A stretch of DNA of 64,000 nt from JAEUTH01 sp039931675 (lineage in GTDB: Bacteria; Bacteroidota; Bacteroidia; AKYH767-A; OLB10): positions 1 through 64,000 of the forward strand of contig JBDTRM010000266.1 in NCBI GenBank assembly GCA_039931675.1, read 5' to 3'. Below the pieces are notes generated by a model. The model searched no databases, was not told where the DNA came from, and saw nothing but the letters and a program-made list of their open reading frames with translations. Positions 1 through 9,817 of this stretch are shown here, piece after piece. A program made the translations under genes and the position numbers. How positions within the stretch are numbered: position 1 is the first letter of the stretch; each line of letters opens with the position of its first letter.

Positions 1-748
1 CTATGTAGAGAGGCTCTGCTTTCTCATACAGTCCCATATGCGAATAAAGAGCAGCCAGATTATTACATGATGTGGCGTATTCAGGATGTTCCTTTCCTAA
101 TACTTTTTCCCGTATTTGCCTTGCCTCTATGTAGAGAGGCTCTGCTTTCTCATACAGTCCCATATGCGAATAAAGAGCAGCAAGATTATTACATGATGTG
201 GCGTATTCAGGATGTCCCTTTCCTAATGCCTGTTCCCATATTTGCTTTGCCTCTAAGTATAGCTGCTCTGCTTTCTCATATTGCCCGATGTTTGTATAAA
301 GGTTAGCAAGATTATTACAGGAACTTAAATAATCAGAATGTTGCTTTCCCAATAATTTCGCTCGTATTTGCCTTGCCTCAAGTAATAATGGCTCAGCTTT
401 CTCAAACTGCCCCATGTAATTGTAAGACAGACCAATATAATTACAGGAATATGCATAATCCAGATTTTCCTTTCCAAGAAGCTTTTCATGAATTTGCTTT
501 GCTTTGGACAAAATTTGTTCTGCTTCTTTGTATTTCTTTCTACGGTAAAACAAAACACCAAGGCTATCACAGATCTGTGCATAAGTATTGGTACCCGCAG
601 AGTCTATTTTCAATTTGATTAATTCTAAATAAAGCTCAGCTTCCTTATTGGTATTTTTATTATTCCCTTGTTCTTTAGACTGGCAATAGCAAAGAGTATT
701 TAAACTCATGATGCAAATGAATAGGACGGAGGTAAATATATTTCTCAT
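1..748 (-). CDS. Secreted TPR protein, 3' end beyond window (paralogue of the next gene)
   Basis: Open reading frame from ATG at 748 (complement) to the left edge with no stop, so the C-terminus is missing. It begins with a signal peptide (MRNIFTSVLFICIMSLN) sharing the FICIMSLN core with the adjacent TPR-CHAT protein. It continues into 42-residue kinesin-light-chain-type TPR units (pattern CNNLANLY..GQYEKAEPLYLEA). The last two visible units, 1-126 and 127-252, are almost identical at the DNA level. It starts 36 bp after the stop of the TPR-CHAT gene and is the fourth gene of the operon. A C-terminal CHAT domain is likely by paralogy but is not visible. Role inferred: exported protein-protein interaction scaffold or protease. 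Confidence 0.8.
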   Translation of the reverse strand, partial: MRNIFTSVLFICIMSLNTLCYCQSKEQGNNKNTNKEAELYLELIKLKIDSAGTNTYAQICDSLGVLFYRRKKYKEAEQILSKAKQIHEKLLGKENLDYAYSCNYIGLSYNYMGQFEKAEPLLLEARQIRAKLLGKQHSDYLSSCNNLANLYTNIGQYEKAEQLYLEAKQIWEQALGKGHPEYATSCNNLAALYSHMGLYEKAEPLYIEARQIREKVLGKEHPEYATSCNNLAALYSHMGLYEKAEPLYI

Positions 749-784
749 AAGAATAAGGTATTTGGCTGTTTGTTTGTATAAAAA

Positions 785-3700
785 TTATCTTACTAAAACC
801 CACGCAGCCCATTTATAAGGCTCGTTGCGAAACTTGTTTTTCATCACTTGTTGTGCATCGTAAAACGCATTGCTTATAGTTTTTTTTGCAAAAAGGTTTT
901 TGTAAAACAGTTGCATGAATTCTGCTGTTTCTGCATCCGGTACTTTCCACAGACTCATGACTAAGTTTTGTGCACCTGCCATTTTAAAAGCCCGCTGCAA
1001 TCCATACACTCCTTCACTGCCCTGTATATCTCCCAATGCAGTTTCGCAGGCAGAGAGCACCACTAATTTTGTATTTGGCAAGTACATATTTGATACTTCG
1101 TAAGCAGTAAGAATACCATCCTCTATACCTTCGATGGGTTTTCCACTCCATGCATTATTAGCCCCAGCAAAAAGAATCCCTGATCTGAATAAAGGATCAT
1201 CAGATTGCTTAAAGACTTTGCCGCTTGTAAACTTTTGCGAAGTGTCTGTTTTGATATCCTTTGGATCAGGAAAGAAAAAGCCATGCGAAGCAATATGCAA
1301 AACTACAGGAGCGTTTTTTCCATCTAACGCTTTCATAGATTCTTCTGTTGCATTGATGCCCGAGAGAAGAGAAACAGTATAGTTGGATGAAGATTCATTT
1401 TTAATTCCGTTGATCTCTTCTTGTGTGCCGGGAAGTTCCTTCCATATTTCGCCTCGTGTAAGATCTGAAGGAAGCGAACGGCTATTATTATTCGCAATGG
1501 GATGGCTAATTACCATATTCTTTAAGGCAGTAGAATCAGCATCATAGTTAATGCCCCCATACAATTGTAATTTATCGGAAGCGCTTACATAATAAGGTTG
1601 CTGATCAGTAACAGAAGCAGTTGTTGCAAGTTGTACCAACTTATACTTGTCGCTTAAAACTTCTTTATTGCTTACAGGCAAGGCAGCAAAGGCAATTCTA
1701 TGCAGCAAGCCTGCCGGAGCAAAATAAACTGTTTTAATGCCTTTTAACTCTTTCTCCAACGGCTTCCATATCAAATCATAAAGGGACTTATTTGCAGCGA
1801 GGTTACTATTCTCACCGCTACCGCTTTGGGTATATAACCAGTTAATACCTTCATTATTTGTTTTACTGCTATTGACAGATAATAAATCCGTTAGCTGCTT
1901 TTCATTAAAAAGACTGATAGTAGCAGGTAACAACATATCCTTTCTCAGCACAATTGCTATGTATAAAGTTGTATCCGTGTAACGTTTACTATTATAATAT
2001 TGAAAAGACGCAAATTCAATTGACGCTTCATCAGCCTGTAATTTATTCTGAATATCTTTCCAATCTGCCTGTTGTTGTTGTTTTTTAAAGCTTGACGAAA
2101 GGCGAGTAAGTTCTTTCTCCAGTTGGTTTGCATTTTCTTCTATTTTAGCTACATCTTCCTTTCTTTCATTTATTGGTTTTGAATATAAAACCGAGAGATG
2201 TTTTTTTAAATTGATCCATTCATAATATTTATTACTTAATGTGGTATCATTTGAAGAAAGCAGTTGGTTTTTAACTGCCTGTGAAGAAGAAAGAATAAGA
2301 TTACGATGAAATAGGGAGAGTGAATAAGGTTGTTCAGATTTTAGTTTCCCGGAAACATAAAAAGAGTATGGTATATCACCCTGACCCAATTTGTTTTTTA
2401 TAAAAGCTGTTTTTTCTTTTTCATTAGTAAATAGAAAAATTGCTTTTAAGTTATAAGCCTTGACAAAAAATGATTCCTTAAACATTTCTTCCGCCTTTAA
2501 TTGCTGATGCTTTAACCAATAAAGCCTTGCCAGATTAGCACACGATAATCCATAATCGAGATGTTGTTTTCCCAATACTGTCCCAAATATTTCTTTTGAC
2601 TCAAGGATAAGCAGCTCTGCTTTCTGAAATTCATCCATCTCCAGATAAAGATCCGCAAGAATATAACAGGAACGTGCATAATCAGGATTTTCTATTCCTA
2701 AGGTCTTAGCTTTTATTTGTCTTGCTTGGATCAAAGCTGATTCCGCCTTCTTGTACTCCCCAATATGTCTGTAAAGATCAGCAAGATTAATACAGGATCC
2801 TGTATAGTACGGGTGCTCTTTACCAAATACTTTTTGTAATATTTGCTTTGACTCCAAGTATAGCGGCTCAGCTTTGTCATATTGCCCAATATCCTTGTAG
2901 AGATTAGCAAGATTATTACATGAAGCAGCGTAATCAGAATGCTCGCTCCCTAATACCTTTTTTCGTATTTGTATTGCCTCAATGTAAAGGGGTTCTGCTT
3001 TTGCATATTGGCCCATAGAATAATAAAGATTAGCTAGATTATCACATGAACTTGCATACTCACGATTTTCCTTTCCAAGCAGTTTTGCCCGTGTTTGTTT
3101 CGCCTCAATGTACAGCAATTCTGATTTTTCATACTGACCGAGTTCCATATAAACAAGAGCAAGATTATTACAGGACTTTGCATAATCAAGATGTTCTTTT
3201 CCATAAAACTTTTCACGTATTTGCTTTGCTTCTAAGTATAGCTTTTCTGCCCTATCATATTGGCCCATGTACCAGTAAAGACTTGCAAGATTATCACAGG
3301 AACCGGCATACTCTGGATGTTCTTTTCCAAATACCTTTTCAAGTATTTGCTTTGCTTCTAAGTATAGTGGCTCAGCTTTATCATACTTCACAGTGGCACG
3401 ATAAAAATTAGCAAGATTAAGACACGATCTCGCATAGTCAGAATGCTCGTTACCATACACTTTTTCTCTAATTTTTTTTGCCTCAATATATAGTGGCTCG
3501 GCTTTCTCAAATTGCTCCATATTCTTGTAAAGAGCAGCCAGAAAATCGCATGAAGAAATATACTCAGGGTGTTCCCTTCCTATTACTTTTTCTTTTATCA
3601 GCTTTGCCTCAATATAAAATTTTTCCGCTTCTTTATATTGCCTTGTTTTGTAATACAAAACACCAAGGCTATCACATATCCCCGCATAAGTAATTGTAAC

Positions 3701-3877
3701 TGCAGAGTCTTTTTTCAACTCTTCATTTGCTTTTGTATAGAACTCAATAGACTTGTCGTTATCTTTTTTGATGTTGTATGCATTTGCACTATCAACATAT
3801 TGTTTCCAAAGTTGACTATATGCCTCGTTTAAACTCATTATGCAAATGAAAAAGATGATGATTGATAGATTTTTCAT
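785..3877 (-). CDS. Secreted TPR-CHAT (caspase-like) domain protein
   Basis: 1030 residues. Signal peptide at 1-21 (MKNLSIIIFF..AYSQ), then about ten 42-residue TPR_12-type repeats (roughly 60-480), a linker, and a C-terminal CHAT domain (about 690-1030). The caspase-type dyad is present: His865 in HIASHGFF and Cys944 in LSACETALG, and the domain ends in the usual KWAAWVLVR-like strand. CHAT domains are clan CD cysteine peptidase relatives (Caspase HetF Associated with TPRs). Characterised TPR-CHAT proteins such as the Craspase peptidase are cytosolic, whereas this one appears exported. It lies 57 bp downstream of the 305-residue secreted gene and is co-oriented with the CHASE2 gene, so sensing and proteolysis are probably coupled. 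The substrate is unknown. Confidence 0.92.
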   Translation of the reverse strand: MKNLSIIIFFICIMSLNEAYSQLWKQYVDSANAYNIKKDNDKSIEFYTKANEELKKDSAVTITYAGICDSLGVLYYKTRQYKEAEKFYIEAKLIKEKVIGREHPEYISSCDFLAALYKNMEQFEKAEPLYIEAKKIREKVYGNEHSDYARSCLNLANFYRATVKYDKAEPLYLEAKQILEKVFGKEHPEYAGSCDNLASLYWYMGQYDRAEKLYLEAKQIREKFYGKEHLDYAKSCNNLALVYMELGQYEKSELLYIEAKQTRAKLLGKENREYASSCDNLANLYYSMGQYAKAEPLYIEAIQIRKKVLGSEHSDYAASCNNLANLYKDIGQYDKAEPLYLESKQILQKVFGKEHPYYTGSCINLADLYRHIGEYKKAESALIQARQIKAKTLGIENPDYARSCYILADLYLEMDEFQKAELLILESKEIFGTVLGKQHLDYGLSCANLARLYWLKHQQLKAEEMFKESFFVKAYNLKAIFLFTNEKEKTAFIKNKLGQGDIPYSFYVSGKLKSEQPYSLSLFHRNLILSSSQAVKNQLLSSNDTTLSNKYYEWINLKKHLSVLYSKPINERKEDVAKIEENANQLEKELTRLSSSFKKQQQQADWKDIQNKLQADEASIEFASFQYYNSKRYTDTTLYIAIVLRKDMLLPATISLFNEKQLTDLLSVNSSKTNNEGINWLYTQSGSGENSNLAANKSLYDLIWKPLEKELKGIKTVYFAPAGLLHRIAFAALPVSNKEVLSDKYKLVQLATTASVTDQQPYYVSASDKLQLYGGINYDADSTALKNMVISHPIANNNSRSLPSDLTRGEIWKELPGTQEEINGIKNESSSNYTVSLLSGINATEESMKALDGKNAPVVLHIASHGFFFPDPKDIKTDTSQKFTSGKVFKQSDDPLFRSGILFAGANNAWSGKPIEGIEDGILTAYEVSNMYLPNTKLVVLSACETALGDIQGSEGVYGLQRAFKMAGAQNLVMSLWKVPDAETAEFMQLFYKNLFAKKTISNAFYDAQQVMKNKFRNEPYKWAAWVLVR

Positions 3878-3934
3878 AAGTGAAATGGTATTTAGTTGTT
3901 TGTATATATTTTATCTTGGGAAAATCTAAGCGGA

Positions 3935-4852
3935 TTATTTCCAGGCTGCAATAGCTTCTTTTTCGAACCCGTATTTCAATAAAAATGAAACATAACTTCT
4001 CCGTAAAGCACTATCATTCTCATTTGCTTTTATTAAAGCTGCATAGCGCTCAGAGGCAGCATTGATAAAAGCATTTTTTTCTAACTTTTCAATTTGCTGC
4101 AATTGTATTTCTATATTTTTATTACTGCTATCAGCAATTAGTTGATCTAATTGTTGCTTTTCGTCTTCAGGCGTGAGTATGTCAAACCAGATCGGAATTT
4201 CATCTTCACATCTTCCATCCTTACTGGTCACATTCCAAAAATATTTACCTGTCTTACCTTGCAGTATTTCATTAACAATTACAACCTGAATGGTATCTCT
4301 TACATTCATCGTTTTAAGCTCTTTTGCTTTATCATCATAAATAACAAATGAATAATCTGATGCAGGGCTTGTGTTGTGCCATTTGAAAATAATGGAGGCA
4401 GCAGATGTTTTTAAACCGTTTAATGGGAATATCTTGTTGTTGCATTCATCACCACCGCGAGAAACTCCAGCACGTATCCCTGCTACAAACATTTCAAAAT
4501 CAGAATTCGGATTGACTAATTCATCAAATAAAAACTTAAAGTATTTACCGGTTGTTCCTTCGTTTTTTGTAAACCTTGCTTTAGCATTCACTTCACTAAC
4601 TTTAAAAACCCCCGGTGTATTCAAAACCCAAAAATTGCCATCTTTATCCGATAGCGTAACATCAGTTCCTTTTTTAAGAGTAACTACATCGTTTTTATAA
4701 ATTAACTGTTTTTGTTTTATAATAACCGGTTTTTTACCGGGTTTTGTCAAGGTAGCATCACCCATTACCAGATAAACATAATAATCAGGTAACACCTGGG
4801 CATAGCTTTGCAAACTAAGTGTTGTGAGTATCAGGATGAATAAGTGTCTCAT
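3935..4852 (-). CDS. Secreted hypothetical protein of the CHASE2/CHAT operon
   Basis: 305 residues with a clear signal peptide (MRHLFILILTTLSLQSYAQ). The first half is beta-rich (GDATLTKPGKKP, LTLSDKDGNFW-like strands) and resembles FecR-type or SH3-like domains only loosely. A middle Ig-like segment (IIFKWHNTSPASDYSFVIYDD) follows. The last ~80 residues are helical and TPR-like (SERYAALIKANENDSALRRSYVSFLLKYGFEKEAIAAW). The gene begins 9 bp after the CHASE2 stop and precedes the TPR-CHAT gene, so it is almost certainly co-transcribed. I do not recognise a named family. Inferred role: periplasmic adaptor or ligand-binding partner between the CHASE2 sensor and the CHAT proteins. Confidence 0.8.
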   Translation of the reverse strand: MRHLFILILTTLSLQSYAQVLPDYYVYLVMGDATLTKPGKKPVIIKQKQLIYKNDVVTLKKGTDVTLSDKDGNFWVLNTPGVFKVSEVNAKARFTKNEGTTGKYFKFLFDELVNPNSDFEMFVAGIRAGVSRGGDECNNKIFPLNGLKTSAASIIFKWHNTSPASDYSFVIYDDKAKELKTMNVRDTIQVVIVNEILQGKTGKYFWNVTSKDGRCEDEIPIWFDILTPEDEKQQLDQLIADSSNKNIEIQLQQIEKLEKNAFINAASERYAALIKANENDSALRRSYVSFLLKYGFEKEAIAAWK

Positions 4853-4861
4853 GAGTTTTAT

Positions 4862-6079
4862 TTATTTAAAGATTGTTTTATACATGTATTTTTTATGCAG
4901 CCTTACTGCTATCATCTTGTATATATCTAACAATTCAACACACAATGCCAATGCTATCATTATAGGCAATAGAGGAACCTTAACATGAAAACAGTCAAAC
5001 ACCTGCAGAAATAAATACAGTATTAAAAGAATGATAAGAAACTGCTGAAATAACAGCCAAATGTGTACGGGATGCTTTCGTTTTTTATGTTGAAGTAAAA
5101 TAGAGTACAGAAATAAAAAAGTGATTATTCCGGCTAACAGGTAAGAAACAAATTCAGAAGTTTCACTGGCATACTCTCCACTCAATATCATAGAAAGAAT
5201 ATTGGCATGTATTACTATACCATACATATCAGGAAAACTTTTACCCGCAACCTGTTCATTCAATGGTGAAAAATGAAAGTCCTCCATAATCAATGGCACT
5301 TGTTTATCAAAATAACCTACAAGTACTATCTTTCCGGTCAGAATATCTCTCAATTGATTTGAACCATCACTATAGAGTAATTCTTCTTTCGATAGGCTGG
5401 TATAGTTTTCAAGATTTCCGGTGTAATTAATAATCTCCCATTTTCGGTTTCGCCTTTTCAGTTCATTAAATTTTTCAGGTGCGAACCTTTCCGCAATAAC
5501 TGAAGTAAATGCAGGATAAATAGAGTCACCTGCTTTAAGAAAGGGAAGATAATTTCTAGCCACAGCAAATTGATTTCCCTGAATGTTGGTATATCCGAAA
5601 TGATAATGGTGATCATTGTCCTCAAAAAAATTATGAGTAAAGGCTGGCTGATCCAAGGAGGAGTTCATATCTAATTCTGAAGCAAGAATTATATTCCCGT
5701 ATTGGCTGATTTCATGAAGTAATTTAATGTTCTCGAGGGAATCTCTTTGCTCCTTAAACACCGCATCAATACCAATTACGGCAGGCGTGTACTTTTCAAT
5801 TATTCTTATTTGGTCAGCAATTGCATTTCTCTTGTCTGCAACCTGCACTAATATTATATTGCTATCTCTTTTTGAGTTCTCCAAATGCTTGCCGGAATAA
5901 TAGAGATCATATATGTCAAAACCGAGAAAACCCTGCCGGATTGGTTTGGCAAATTCAAACTTAAAAGGAATAAAGCTTATGCAGAATGTTATAATAAGCA
6001 CCATTGTGGTGGCTACAAGACTTTCTTTCATGAGATCCTTCATGGGTTGTATTGGAGTGTTCGGTTTAAAACAGTTCAA
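4862..6079 (-). CDS. CHASE2 domain membrane sensor without output domain
   Basis: 405 residues. N-terminal transmembrane helix at about 18-38, an extracytoplasmic CHASE2 domain at about 40-295 (typical GFDIYDLYYSGK opening, PAVIGIDAVFKEQRD, and ILVGYFDKQV-type strand), then three C-terminal helices (about 308-327, 340-360, 368-388). CHASE2 usually senses extracytoplasmic signals for an attached cyclase or kinase. Here the protein ends 17 residues after the last helix, so no output enzyme is fused. It is first in the operon with a secreted protein and two TPR/CHAT proteins. The ATG at 6079 is used, but Met13 (6043) is possible and would place the hydrophobic helix closer to the N-terminus. Confidence 0.88.
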   Translation of the reverse strand: MNCFKPNTPIQPMKDLMKESLVATTMVLIITFCISFIPFKFEFAKPIRQGFLGFDIYDLYYSGKHLENSKRDSNIILVQVADKRNAIADQIRIIEKYTPAVIGIDAVFKEQRDSLENIKLLHEISQYGNIILASELDMNSSLDQPAFTHNFFEDNDHHYHFGYTNIQGNQFAVARNYLPFLKAGDSIYPAFTSVIAERFAPEKFNELKRRNRKWEIINYTGNLENYTSLSKEELLYSDGSNQLRDILTGKIVLVGYFDKQVPLIMEDFHFSPLNEQVAGKSFPDMYGIVIHANILSMILSGEYASETSEFVSYLLAGIITFLFLYSILLQHKKRKHPVHIWLLFQQFLIILLILYLFLQVFDCFHVKVPLLPIMIALALCVELLDIYKMIAVRLHKKYMYKTIFK

Positions 6080-6292
6080 ATATAAATAAAAATGAATACA
6101 GCTAATTTAATTTTAGGATGAATTTATTAGTTCTTTTTTCGATTCAGTAATAACGATAAAATCGATATAACGTTAACTGTAATCCTAACTATTGGGGTTA
6201 GTTAAAATAAGATTGAGAGATGGGTAATTGGAATCGGTTTTTAAGGCCCGAATTCAATTGCCACAACAAGGCGAGGAGCTCCTTTAACTTTT

Positions 6293-6769
6293 TTACAATT
6301 CGATTTTGGCAACAAGCTCTTTTTCGTTCAGATACTTTATCACACTTTCCCAATCGGGAAACTTGTCTGAACCAAAATGAATAAACTCACCTTTAAATTT
6401 ATCTGAACCATTATGTTTATCACGGTCATCAATCAGGTAATCTCCCTCATTAAGGTGTTTGTTGTGCGATAAAATTAATCTCTTATAAGCTTCTTTTCCT
6501 AAATATTTTTTTACCCATATCAATTTATCATGCCAGGCAGTTGGGTTCTCCCATGGGGCTGTAGAAAGAATATAAGTATCAAATCTGTCTGCAAGTTTCC
6601 TATAGCTTTCAATGGCATCTTCCATAGGTTTCATCAGTGAAAAAATATGAGGTACTTCATCCAGTCGTTCCGCATATTGCTTTTGAATTTCTTCGGATAA
6701 TTGATTTATCCCTGATTGAAAATCAACCAAGACATTATCCATATCCACATAAACTATTTTCTTTTTCAT
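6293..6769 (-). CDS. HAD-family 5'(3')-deoxyribonucleotidase-like protein (NT5C type)
   Basis: 158 residues. HAD motif I is YVDMDNVLVDF (residues 7-17; nucleophile and acid/base Asp), motif II is YILSTAPW, and motif IV is DYLIDDR. This matches the short cytosolic deoxyribonucleotidase type C family, which dephosphorylates pyrimidine deoxynucleoside monophosphates. No signal peptide, so cytoplasmic. It stands alone, separated by about 200 bp from the CHASE2 operon and 340 bp from the STAND genes. The family is known; the exact substrate is inferred. Confidence 0.85.
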   Translation of the reverse strand: MKKKIVYVDMDNVLVDFQSGINQLSEEIQKQYAERLDEVPHIFSLMKPMEDAIESYRKLADRFDTYILSTAPWENPTAWHDKLIWVKKYLGKEAYKRLILSHNKHLNEGDYLIDDRDKHNGSDKFKGEFIHFGSDKFPDWESVIKYLNEKELVAKIEL

Positions 6770-7108
6770 AATTCAATTTGCTTTTTTCACTTTTTCCACT
6801 TCTTCTCCCCACAGCCTCCGGCTGGTAGTTAACACAGGTTTGAGCTTTTGATATATGCTTTTCTTAATATATACCTAAGTTGATTAATATTTAACAATTG
6901 TTTTTTTCATTTAATGTTTTGTTGGAATGATACACAAAGAAAAAAGGAATTTGTGCTTTAGCAAAACGCATTAAGAATTTAACCCGTTTAAAAGAATTTG
7001 TTTCTATCTCAGCACAGCAGGATTGGCACTAAGCCAGGAGACTAAAGCAAGCTACTCTGCAGTGGGGGGAAAGCAAAGATTACATCCCATTTCACTTCGC
7101 TCTCAAAA
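6770..7108. other. Intergenic, no gene seen
   Basis: 339 bp AT-rich spacer between the nucleotidase start and the stop of the first STAND-LRR gene. No open frame with a recognisable product and no strong hairpin was seen. It must contain the nucleotidase promoter on the minus strand. Confidence 0.5.
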
Positions 7109-9553
7109 TCAATAAGAAATCTTCGCATTTGGCAAAACCAATTTAAGGTTTTCAATTTGAAGCACTGGAATTTGCGGATTCCCACCTAAATAAATTGTTT
7201 TCAGGTTAGGAAGGTTCATCAGTACATCAATATTTTGCAAATTTGTGCATTGTCTTAAATCCAGAGAATTCAACGCTTTAAGTGCTTTTAATGCATTTAT
7301 ATTTTGTAATTTTAAACATGCCATTAATGATAAAGTAGATAGAGCATTGAGTTCTTGCAAATTATCTATATTTTGCAATTCATCGCTATATGCTAAATGC
7401 AAATTAGTTAGTTGTTTAAGCCGCTTTAACCCATCAATATTTGACAACTTTTTACAGCCTAATAATTCTAAATGATTTAGGTTTATTAATTCATCCAACC
7501 CATCTAGACTTTCCAAATGTTCAGCGAAATACAATTCCAAATCAGTTAGAGATCCTAATCGCCTTAGCGTAGTTAAATCTTTAAGGTTCTCACAATTATA
7601 TAAAGTTAAATTTGTTAATGAAGTTAGGTTTCTTAAAAAATTGATATTTTTAATCTCCCTTTGTTTTATTTGTAATTTTGATAGAAGCGAAAGTTTTTTA
7701 ATGGGGTCAAAATTTTGGATTTCTCCACAATCTTCTAAGTATAAACTACTCAGGTGAGTAAGGTCCTCCAACCCATTTACATTTTTTAAACTTAAACAAT
7801 AAGTTAAACTTAACTTTTCTAAAGTTGAAAACCCTCTCAAGTCATCTAAATTAGTGATCCTACTACTATTAGAAATAGAAATGCATTTCAATGACTTTAA
7901 AGTATTAATTTTATCAAGCTTACTCATTTGATGAATGGTGTCATAATAATCAAAATTAATTTTTAAGGTATCCGGCTGTAAAGCAAAGAAGGAAGGAACT
8001 AGACTCTGAAATAAACTGTCAGAAAGAAGTTGGATGTCACTTGAACTTATTGTTTTTGTTTGCTCATTCCAAAGCAATCCAGCTCTATTAATTTCTTTAA
8101 TGGCTTTGGTTTTTTCCCAATTATCAATATTTGTATAATAAGAAGCGCTGAACAATAAAAGAACACAAATCAAACCAGGTGCGATCCATGGTGTTGTTTT
8201 TTGCAACAATGTTTTGCTAATGCCATATACTACTTTTTCTAATTGAAGGGCAATGAAGTCGTGAGCAATTTGCCATTTTCTATTTCCCTGGGAAATTTCC
8301 ATTGAATCAAGGCACCGCACTAATCCATGATGTTGCATAATCATCATTTGATTATCTAATTGTGAAATGGTCAAACTTGAATTTTTACTCAATTGGCTAA
8401 TTGTTCTAGGTTTAGCTGTATTGAAGTCCGTGAGCATCCCTTTAATTATTGTTGCCCTTTCCATTCTCAATTCTTTACCTAAAGATTGAAGAATGTATTG
8501 CTTTATTAAATTTCCCTTCTGTTTTAGAGGATATTCTTTACTAATCATCTGCTGTAAAATAATTCCTAAAAGGTTGAGTACTATTGGACGAAGTGTTATA
8601 GGAGAATCAATAGAGGCTGCTTCCTTAAGAATACGATTTAACTGAAGATCAGGTATATCTAATCCTGGACAGCTTTTCAAAAATTTGGATGCCTGTTTAA
8701 AAGTAAAAAGTTTTACTTCTTTGAAGTTTATATGTTCAATTCGTGCCGGTAGGTGAAGTTGATCAATCAGCTGCTGAAAATCATCTCGATATGATAAAAG
8801 AATCTGAATTCCTTTAGGTGGATTTTTGATGAAATTGTTGAAAAAAATTTCTAACTCTTTTATTTCTTCTATTCCTTTGCTTGGTTTAGATGCTTCAGAT
8901 TGATTTCTGATTAAGAAAAATTCCTCAAATTGATCGAGCACAATCAATATTCTCTCATCAGGAAAAAGCATTTTGCTCGCTTCGTTAATTAAATCGTTTA
9001 CAGTCTCTGCATTAATTGCTGTTTTGGTATTTTCTTCATTTTTTAATTTTTCATACAAAATATTTAAGGGATCATGGTAACTTCGCAAAAAATAAACACG
9101 TGTTTTTTGTTGTTTTTGTTTTTCTAACTGTGGTATTAAATATGCTCTTATTAGTGAGGACTTACCCGCACCGGATGGGCCTGTTAAATAAAGAACAGGG
9201 GCTCTGGACTGTCTAAGCCATTCTACATATTGTTCATAACCAGCTACGAAAAAATTATACTTATCATCAATCCGTGGGGTAGTTGTAAAATACTGTCCGT
9301 CTGGTATGCCAGTTGGCCTAAAATCAAGTTCCTTCTTTGCTTTTAGGGCAGGTCTTAACGTGAAAAAATAAACTGAAATAATTGCAAAAATTACTACAGT
9401 CGTGATAATCCATTTGAGGTAGTATAGGTCTTGAGGTATTTTTGAAACATAATAGTATAAGTATAGTATTGCAGCAATAAGCATTGCAAACATTAATATG
9501 TATTCCTTCACCAGGTAAAGGAATCCAATATAGATATTCTTATTTTCTGACAC
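7109..9553 (-). CDS. Membrane-spanning STAND NTPase with C-terminal leucine-rich repeats (copy 1)
   Basis: 814 residues. Two N-terminal transmembrane helices (about 20-36 and 47-65), then a STAND/AAA NTPase module with Walker A GPSGAGKS (125-132) and Walker B LIVLDQFEEFF (about 203-213), the DQFEE form typical of nSTAND1-like NTPases. A winged-helix-like region precedes a third hydrophobic helix (about 457-475), and 22-23-residue internalin/BspA-like LRRs fill about 570-800. By topology the NTPase would be cytoplasmic and the LRRs outside. STAND proteins are signal-responsive switches, many in antiphage defence. Tandem paralogue of the gene upstream, next to a type I R-M operon. Defence is inferred from context; no classical effector domain is seen. 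Confidence 0.85.
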   Translation of the reverse strand: MSENKNIYIGFLYLVKEYILMFAMLIAAILYLYYYVSKIPQDLYYLKWIITTVVIFAIISVYFFTLRPALKAKKELDFRPTGIPDGQYFTTTPRIDDKYNFFVAGYEQYVEWLRQSRAPVLYLTGPSGAGKSSLIRAYLIPQLEKQKQQKTRVYFLRSYHDPLNILYEKLKNEENTKTAINAETVNDLINEASKMLFPDERILIVLDQFEEFFLIRNQSEASKPSKGIEEIKELEIFFNNFIKNPPKGIQILLSYRDDFQQLIDQLHLPARIEHINFKEVKLFTFKQASKFLKSCPGLDIPDLQLNRILKEAASIDSPITLRPIVLNLLGIILQQMISKEYPLKQKGNLIKQYILQSLGKELRMERATIIKGMLTDFNTAKPRTISQLSKNSSLTISQLDNQMMIMQHHGLVRCLDSMEISQGNRKWQIAHDFIALQLEKVVYGISKTLLQKTTPWIAPGLICVLLLFSASYYTNIDNWEKTKAIKEINRAGLLWNEQTKTISSSDIQLLSDSLFQSLVPSFFALQPDTLKINFDYYDTIHQMSKLDKINTLKSLKCISISNSSRITNLDDLRGFSTLEKLSLTYCLSLKNVNGLEDLTHLSSLYLEDCGEIQNFDPIKKLSLLSKLQIKQREIKNINFLRNLTSLTNLTLYNCENLKDLTTLRRLGSLTDLELYFAEHLESLDGLDELINLNHLELLGCKKLSNIDGLKRLKQLTNLHLAYSDELQNIDNLQELNALSTLSLMACLKLQNINALKALKALNSLDLRQCTNLQNIDVLMNLPNLKTIYLGGNPQIPVLQIENLKLVLPNAKISY

Positions 9554-9817
9554 GTCCTTGTAATTGTTCTGTTATATTGTTAATCCCAAAATGCTAAGTG
9601 GAAAATTATCACTTGCATTTTTTTTTGAAACTTTACTTTTCCAATTGTCGCCTAAAATTGTTATTAGCCAAACTCTCTATTGTTTTTAAAAATAACTGAT
9701 TATAAGTTCGAAAAACAAGAGTGTATTTTGTGACCTCTAACTCATAGATTTTCAAATATCTTATGAAGTTAATCTATTTAAACATTCAAATTACCGCACG
9801 ATTTTTTCAGGACTGAA

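Noticed and set aside
67..306. 79-residue plus-strand frame over the TPR repeats
   Set aside because: Antisense shadow of the TPR coding repeats.
1..360. Regular direct repeats at the left edge resembling a CRISPR array
   Set aside because: The period is 126 bp with no unique spacers, and the repeats encode TPR units in frame.
6240..6290. Terminator after the nucleotidase gene
   Set aside because: Only a short GGAGCTCC palindrome without a T-run.
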